Source: Mytilus galloprovincialis (Eukaryota > Mollusca > Bivalvia > Mytilida > Mytilidae). Taken from it: DNA of 64,000 nucleotides. The DNA is taken from NCBI RefSeq assembly GCF_965363235.1, contig NC_134851.1:54936833-55000832 (forward strand), given 5' to 3'. Position numbers and translations under genes: made by a program. Shown here one piece after another: positions 51,401 to 60,400 of the stretch (position 1 is the first letter of the stretch; the number at the start of each line of letters is the position of its first letter). The notes beneath the pieces are model-generated. The model saw nothing but the letters and a program-made list of their open reading frames with translations. It was not told the DNA's origin and did no database searches.

Positions 51401-54400
51401 ACAGTGAAAAAAGTTGAAATTAAAGCTTATCCTAGGATTGACTAAAATTTGAAAGTTTAATTATTACTTTAAATGGCCATCTTAATTTATTTAATCCTAT
51501 AAAATGTTGATTAACAAGCTGAATTATGTTAAAATTTGTCTTCTGTTTTCTGCATGAAACAAAATATTTTGATTTAACTATGTCAATATTTGGTACATTG
51601 ACTTCTGCATATTTAAAGGGGTGGCATCTGTGGCTCTTTGACTCGTTCTCCAATTCGTTTTTTTCTTCCTTTTCAATGCATCAAATTGAGAATATGATTT
51701 AAAAATAAAGAGATGTGGTGGGATTGTCAATTAGACAACTATCCACCACATATCAAATGAAGTGGATTAAGCAATTTAATGTCACTTACACACATTTTAA
51801 GTGAGATTTACTTATCTATTACAGATAATGGAGAAGACCCATTAGCAGGAATGGATGCTGAAGAGCGCAAACGACACATGATAAAAACACAATTAGAGGC
51901 TTGTCTTTCAAGGTAAGTCTACTGATGAAAGTGTTTTTATCACCAATTCTATGTAGAAAGAGTATAACAAACGGTCAAGGTTGATCTGACCAAAGCAGAC
52001 ACTTAAATCAAAAACCGTAAAATTACCACAAAACTCGGAGGTACAAGCAGTGAAGCATACAAGTTAATCATAACAGTTAAATTACCACAAAACTCAGATT
52101 AAGTACAAATTTGGGTAGCTTCACCTATACAGTTCTTGGGTTCTGACCCCTTATAATATAATGATAAATGCTAGCGCTGGCATCAACTTGGACACATTCA
52201 TCATTTATTTTGAAATAACTTCATCCTGCTTGCTTATCAGACTGTCAATAATTTTTTGTCTTAATTAGTTTTATTCATTCTTGTTTATGAAGTTTCATCT
52301 GAGTAGTTAACTTATGCAAATGATCTTGTATAGCAGGTTATTTTTGCTGGTGTAAAAATTTGTGATTTTCAATGAATAAGGTTACAGGGATGATTCCACT
52401 ATATAGTTTAGGGCCGCTTAACGGCCCTTAAATCGGCCAGCGGCCCCAAAAAAATGTTTGTAAATATAAATTCCCAATTCAGGAAAATAAAGCAAAAATC
52501 GGTATTTCCGGAAAAGTTTCCTTCACCGATTAAGGCAACCTTAATTTTTCATAGTTTTTCATCAAAACGTAGGTAGTAAAATCCGGATTAGAATGCTGAC
52601 TATGATTGCATTTTATTAACAACAATTTAATAATGTCAACATGAGGTAAACAATTTTAGCGGCCGGATTCAATTGAAGTTTAAATGTTATGGGAGTATTT
52701 GGTCTCGTAAAAGTAGATCGCTCAGCAGGTTGATCAAAAATATGCTTTTTATCAAAATGGGTGTCAAAACAGACCTCGGCAAAGAGCAAATTCAAATTTT
52801 GATATAACATTGATGAATGAATTTTAATGGTAAAAGCAGATCGCCCAGCAGAGCCGGTTATGTAATTTGATTAAAACTTGTTTTGTAAAAGAAATTATTT
52901 TATATTTTGCTCTTTTTTACCGCAAAAGACAAAAGTTTGAGCGTTTTTGAAAATAATGTTGATGGTAGACCTATTCTATCTGTGAAAATAAATGATAATT
53001 TACACCCTGTGAAAATTACCCACTATACAATAAATTGTGTAATTAGTTGCCAGACAACAGTAAAGATCTCCTTTATATCTGGTGTTGTATCATTCATTGC
53101 AGAGAAAATCTAGCCAGTGATAGATATCTGCAGTCACAGATGGATGCTGATCAGTATGTTCCCATAGCAACAGTGGCCCAATTAGACCAGATATCACAGT
53201 TGACAAAGGACCTTGAACTAATAATTGAGTTAATCAAAGGTTAGTATTGATAGTGTTACCCTTTTTTTTATGCCAGTCTACAATAGTAGACTAAACACAA
53301 ATGTTCTCATGTTCTCTGCGTCCTGTATCAAGATAAACAAAAAATTCTCAAGGTATTTAAACATGGAGTTTGAAGTCCCATCAACTTAAAACTCTAGTGT
53401 CATTTCAAACTATGTAATTTATACATTGATTAGTCCTAAGGTTTTGACCACTTAAATTTTACACAAGACTGACAGACTTTTTTTTCCTTTTTTTTTTTGG
53501 GGGGGGGGGGGGTTGCAATAGAAGTAAGAATGAGAACCAACAGATTGTTTTAAGAACTGTAGAGAGAGAAAAAATAAGAACTCGGGGAACATTTTCCCTC
53601 AATCCACAAAAAAATATGATTCCACAGTAGATGAAGATAACATTTACCAGAAGTTCACGAGTTCATGGAAAAGTAATGTTATATAAAAGTCAAATCATTT
53701 ATGTAGATACAAAGAACAAGAATATATAGTCTAGCCTCCAATAGTAACATCTGTTACCATGACAAATTTAGAATACTGTCACAGATGTTTAAACTACCAT
53801 CCTAAAATATCTCTGGGATATTGAATTTTTGTCATGTTCTGAATGACAATATAGAATTGTAGGACAATATCATATTGAATAACATATGTAAAATGCAGGA
53901 TTTTTGTTGTTGTTAAATCATGTAAATATAGTATGTTTATGATAGGTAATATGTGTGATAGACCTTATTGTCATATCGGGGCCTTTTATAGCTGACTATG
54001 CAGTATGGGCTTTGCTCATTGTTGAAGGCCGTACCGTGACCTATAGTTGTTAATGTCTGTTTCTTTTATGTCTCTTGTGGACAGTTGTCTCATTGGCAAT
54101 CATACCACATCTTCTTGTTTATACTTATTGCTATTTATGATGACAAGTTTGAATGGTTCGGTCTGATTAAATAGGGTTAATTTTAGGGTTTGAATGGTCC
54201 ATGCTTTAAGAGAAAAGGTTATGGGGAGTTTAATAGTGTAGACCTTATCATGCTTATCACTATTCATTGATATTTGTCTTCAATAACTTACAGATGTTCC
54301 TGTGAAACTTTTAAGTCATTATACAGAGTTTGCGAAAAGTGGTGGTCCTCAGGATTTTACCACCAAAATCTGCCATAGGACTGACACAACTTTAGTATTT

Positions 54401-57400
54401 TTCAATAGAATTAATAGTGAGGACCTGCAGATTTCCCTCAAGGACCACCAGGCAAAAAAGATTTCGCGAACTCTGATTTAAGAAAAGTGATTGTTGCATT
54501 ACATCAGTATTACAAATATCACTGATTCCCAAATAGCAGACACTTTCCTCTAATTCAGTAAGGGGTGGGGGGACAGGGGGACATGGCCAAGTATTAAGTA
54601 TTCTAAGCAGTCCCATCTAATGTATCACTAGACTGTCAACACGAAGATTTTGAGTTTGAGCCCTGCACGTTGTTGTCAGTTTTCTTACAAATGTGTTATT
54701 TTTCTCCTGGAACTGACCAATAACAACTCGCTGTCACAGTATAGCCAAAAGAGCTTTTTAGGGTGGAATTTTACACCAACAAACAATTTTAATTCAGTGG
54801 TCAGCAACAATCCAGTTATAAACTATTTACCAATGAAGTATCAATGATTAATTTACAAAGTAGTGGACTGATTATTTATTGATGAATGATCTCAAACCAA
54901 TGAGATACTTCTATGGAAAAGTTATTTGTAAAGTTTGTGGGTAGTTTGTATTAGTAATTTAAACCTAATTTACAATTTGTTTCTATTTAGAATTGCCTAA
55001 TGTCCAAGTCCATGAAGATGGAGAAAAATGCCGACCCAATCATAACAGGTGTACAGTTATACTGAGAGAAATTCCAGATGACACACCTTTAGATGTAAGT
55101 ACATGTAACAGGCTATTATTTAAACTTGGAATTATTTTTAATTATGGAATTTGCTAAATTTTCTATGCTGGAAATTTTTAACAAATTCCATCTTTATTTG
55201 GTATTATAATGTCTTGAGTGGTTCAAAACACTTTCCATATAATGTATTTTGTATAGATAGTGTTGTGCGCGGCACAGTACATTCTATTGAAAATGTACTA
55301 TCTTCTTTGTAAAAGAAAGTGTTGTGTGCAGCACAGACCATTGAAGTACAGAATAAACATGGAATTTATTAGAAATTTCAAGCACAAGAAATTATGAAAA
55401 TTCCATAATTGATAATAATTCCAAGTTTAAATAATAGCTTGTTATGTATAATTCTTGATTTTTAGACATGCACTGAGCTCGGTCATTTTGACCGAAAGGG
55501 AAATGAAACATTATAGAATTGAAATAACTTGGTTTATTCGAATTAAGTATAAAATATGTTTTATTTGTCAAACAGTTTCCATGCTTATGGTCAGTTCTAT
55601 CTTCTACAATTTTTTAGAAAAAATTTTAGGAAAACATGTTTATTGAATGTTTATATATACATGTATGTAAGATGAAATTGTGCACAAATGAAACACACTT
55701 TTAATGTTTTAAATTGGGAGTGCCAAACAACCAAATATATTCAAGCACACAAAAGTAGAATTTTAAAAGTAAAAAATGAACTGAAGAATAGTTTTGACCA
55801 TTTTGAAGCTGATGTTTAACTCATCTAAACCATACATTTTCTGCTCTTTGGTTAGGTTGTTGTCGCTTTTACACATTCCCCATTTCCATTCTATATTCTA
55901 GTGTATTGCTAATTTAATTTGATTATTCATGCACTATTTTGTCTTGTTGGCAGGATGTGAAAGGACTATTTACGAGTGAGAAATGTCCGAAGTTTGCTAG
56001 CTGTGAGTTTGCTCACAACAGTAACTGGTTTGTGACATTTGAGTCTGATGCTGATGCCCAGAGTGCCTACCAGTATTTGAGAGAAGAGGTTAAAACTTTC
56101 CTTGGCAAACCTATTATGGTATGTACAATTTATGTAGATCTTTTATTTTTCATTTTCCTGAAAATTATGTATACAATAGGAAAATACAGAAATTTTTACT
56201 TTTTTAACACTTTCAAAAGGTACATGAGTTCAAATTTGTTTTAAATAAGGAAAGGTCCAGGACAATTTAAAATTTTAAGTGAAAGGTCCTACATAAAAAA
56301 AAATCAATAATTCTGCAGATAGCATCAGTGAAAAGAATGAAGGTCCATGAATTTTGCAATTCAAAAATGAAAAGCCCTATCCTAGACATGTTTTGACCCA
56401 AACTAATTTCAACCTTTGAAGGTGGCCATTTTGATTTGATTAGGCAAAAATATTCCTAACAAGATTTTAATTGAATATTGAATAGAGAATCTCTTACAGA
56501 TCATGTTTATGTGTTGATTTTTTTGTAGGCAAGAATAAAAGCTAAACCTCTGATTAAGAATACACCATATCCAAGGAATGGTTACAACCGTTATCAACAA
56601 CAACAAAATCAGCAGCAGCAACAACAACAACAGCAGGCTCAACAGCAGCAGCAGCTGATTCAACAACCCCAACAACAGCAGGCTCAACAACAGCAACAAC
56701 AACAACCGACAGAGGGACAAGGACCACAACAAACACCACAGTTTCAAGTGCAACCCCAAGTCTCACTAATGTCAAACATGTCAAATATATCGAATATACC
56801 TAACTATAGTCAGCAGGTAAGTTATCAAGTATACCTTTCTATTACACCACAGTTTTAAGTGCAACCCCAAGTCTCACTAATGTCAAACATGTCAAATATA
56901 CCTAACTATAGTCAGCAGGTAAGTTATCAAGTATACCTTTCTATTACACCACAGTTTCAAGTGCAACCCCAAGTCTCACTAATGTCAAACATGTCAAATA
57001 TACCTAACTATAGTCAGCAGGTAAGTTATCAAGTATACCTTTCTATTACACCACAGTTTCAAGTGCAACCCCAAGTCTCACTAATGTCAAACATGTCAAA
57101 TATACCTAACTATAGTCAGCAGGTAAGTTATCAAGTATACCTTTCTATTACACCACAGTTTTAAGTGCAACCCCAAGTCTCACTAATGTCAAACATGTCA
57201 AATATACCTAACTATAGTCAGCAGGTAAGTTATCAAGTATACCTTTCTATTACACCACAGTTTCAAGTGCAACCCCAAGTCTCACTAATGTCAAACATGT
57301 CAAATATACCTAACTATAGTCAGCAGGTAAGTTATCAAGTATACCTTTCTATTACACCACAGTTTCAAGTGCAACCCCAAGTCTCACTAATGTCAAATAT

Positions 57401-60400
57401 GTCAAATATACCTAACTATAGTCAGCAGGTAAGTTATCAAGTATACCTTTCTATTACACCACAGTTTCAAGTGCAACCCCAAGTCTCACTAATGTCAAAT
57501 ATGTCAAATATACCTAACTATAGTCAGCAGGTAAGTTATCAAGTATACCTTTCTATTACACCACAGTTTCAAGTGCAACCCCAAGTCTCACTAATGTCAA
57601 ATATACCTAACTATAGTCAGCAGGTAAGTTATCAAGTACACCTTTCTATTACACCACAGTTTCAAGTGCAACCCCAAGTCTCACTAATGTCAAATATACC
57701 TAACTATAGTCAGCAGGTAAGTTATCAAGTACACCTTTCTATTACACCACAGTTTCAAGTGCAACCCCAAGTCTCACTAATGTCAAATATACCTAACTAT
57801 AGTCAGCAGGTAAGTTATCAAGTACACCTTTCTATTACACCACAGTTTCAAGTGCAACCCCAAGTCTCACTAATGTCAAATATACCTAACTATAGTCAGC
57901 AGGTAAGTTATCAAGTACACCTTTCTATTACACCACAGTTTCAAGTGCAACCCCAAGTCTCACTAATGTCAAATATACCTAACTATAGTCAGCAGGTAAG
58001 TTATCAAGTACACCTTTCTATTACACCACAGTTTCAAGTGCAACCCCAAGTCTCACTAATGTCAAATATACCTAACTATAGTCAGCAGGTAAGTTAGCAC
58101 CAAATAATCATAGCTACATGTATTACTAAACACTTTCAACTGCAATATACATGTACTTTGGTGATCCCAATACACAATTGCACAGTTAGGAAATCAAATA
58201 AGGCTAAAGGAGAGATCATTAACAAATCTAAACATTGCTCCATCCTTGAAATAAACTATATATATCTTATTATACATGTTATACCTGTGCTTACCTGAAT
58301 AGCCATGCTACTTTGTTGATTACTTTATACAAAGGTGATAATTAGTAAACTTCCAACTAAAAAAACGTCAATTAGTTTAGCTGCCATATTTTCACAATTT
58401 TGACCGAGTGAAATATTTTTTTGTTGATTATAGGAAATTGATGCGTAAAAAATGATAAAATCATGCACCTAAGACTAAAGTTTATGATATATATATGTAT
58501 GGGTTCAAGAATTGGATTAACATTATTTTTCACCAGTCACTCGTTTCATATGATTTTTAAATAATTTACATTTGAACAATAATGAATGATTTCTACTTTC
58601 AGGCAATACCATTTTTTCCTAATCCCATGATACAGTGGCCCAATAATCCATTAATGGATCCAAGCATGGTAAGAGAACATGCTAATTATCAACTTGGGGT
58701 AATTTTTGCTAATCTATTTAATACAATCTGATTGACATGCTGAACCTATGTCCACGCTTAACTTGTAAAAATGTACAGGATCTGACAGTGCTCTGTTCTA
58801 CTTTCTGTTTGAGCAGATCTTTCGAGATCCTCTGGTTTTGTCCTAAGGATCCTAACCTTCAACTTTCAGGATCCTCTGGTTTTATCCTACTGATAATCAC
58901 CTACAACTTTTAGAACCCTCTGGTTTGTCCTATTGATAACTAACCTTTGAAGGTAGAAATTTCATTGGTTAGAGTAATTATTACCAGAACAGAAAGCGGA
59001 ACAGAGTGTTGTCAAGTTCGTGTTAGTAAAGGGTAGACATAGGATATGTATTTAAATCAGATTGTTTTTAATATTGCAGATAAGTTTTTAGCACACCCGA
59101 CAATACAATTATTCTAATAATCAGCTTGAAAATTTGGCTTTTGTTTAAATGCTTGTATGAATTAAAAATATTCAGAGCAGTTTGATTTCACTGTGTAACT
59201 TTATATAAAGAGAGAGAAAAAATACTAACAAAGACATGAAAAAAACTAAATAGAAGAAAAGTTACAGAATAAAAATAATAGTACAGTTAATAGGAATTAA
59301 AAAACCTTGGTATATAAAAAAGAATACACTACAAAGAGAACATCTTAATTTTATATGTATATCTTCATGATCTTTGGAAAAGATTCTCAAAATAAAAACC
59401 TTGCATGGATGAAATTAAATTTAGAATTAATTGTATATATGGTATAAATGAAATATTTTATAAGTACTGATATTAAAGTATGAATATTCACAAAGGTGGA
59501 AAATTGAAACATGGTTTGTCAATAATATTTTATATTTGCACCTTTTGCATTAAAATATGAATATATATATATATAAGAAAAGAGACATTTTATCTTGTTA
59601 TTTTACACTTCTTTTGAATGTGCCATCTGACAAATTTTGATTTTAATTGTAGGTGCTAGCTATTAATGGATACCAGGCAACTAGTGTCAAGTTAAACACA
59701 CAACCAAGGACTCCATTTGGAAATCTGAATAGAAATAAGTATGTTGTTACCTTAAGATAAAATTCAGTAATACTGTAAACCACCTTATTTTTGCTAATAC
59801 TATTTTTCACGTAAAGCCATTTCTATCCTATTTCGCATTGATTTAATTTCACAAATTACAAATTTAGTTGGTAGTAGAATATGGAATGATCTAATTTCTA
59901 CGTATTCGTGACAATCTATATTCAATTTATTTTCTATGAGGGAAAGTTCGAATTTTCTGCAGTCATTTGTTATTATTATTGTTGAACATTAATATAAAAT
60001 GTGTGATTAAGCAGGCTGTGTCAGATAGAAATAGACCTTTTCCAAATGAATATCAGTATATCTGTTAACTTATACCATGTTGAATAAATCTATGCAATGT
60101 CTGTAACAGTTTTAAAATGAATTTATATAAGAACCCTACAAAACTGTTCAAAATTTCTCGTTTATTTCCTCTTTGAATGTTCCAATATCAAACAGTCTTA
60201 TACATGCACATGTATTTGTGCACACAGCTTATTATAATTCCTGGAACATTAATGCTATCATAATGTGAAATGTTAGTTTGTAATTAGACAATATACGTAT
60301 AGTGTCTTGAAATATGAAATTAATTTGTATGAGGCTTAGAAACGGGGAAAATGCGAGGTTCTACCGAGCATTTTCCCGTTTCGTGCCAAATACAAATAAA

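Noticed and set aside
56409..56784. Leu- and Val-rich minus-strand frames as membrane proteins
   Set aside because: They are antisense shadows of the CAG/CAA Gln-rich coding stretch in exon 9.
57165..58097. 310-codon open frame as one exon of a repeat protein
   Set aside because: It begins right after a stop, contains a consensus splice donor every unit and no bounded exon. It is better explained as exon-intron units in tandem.
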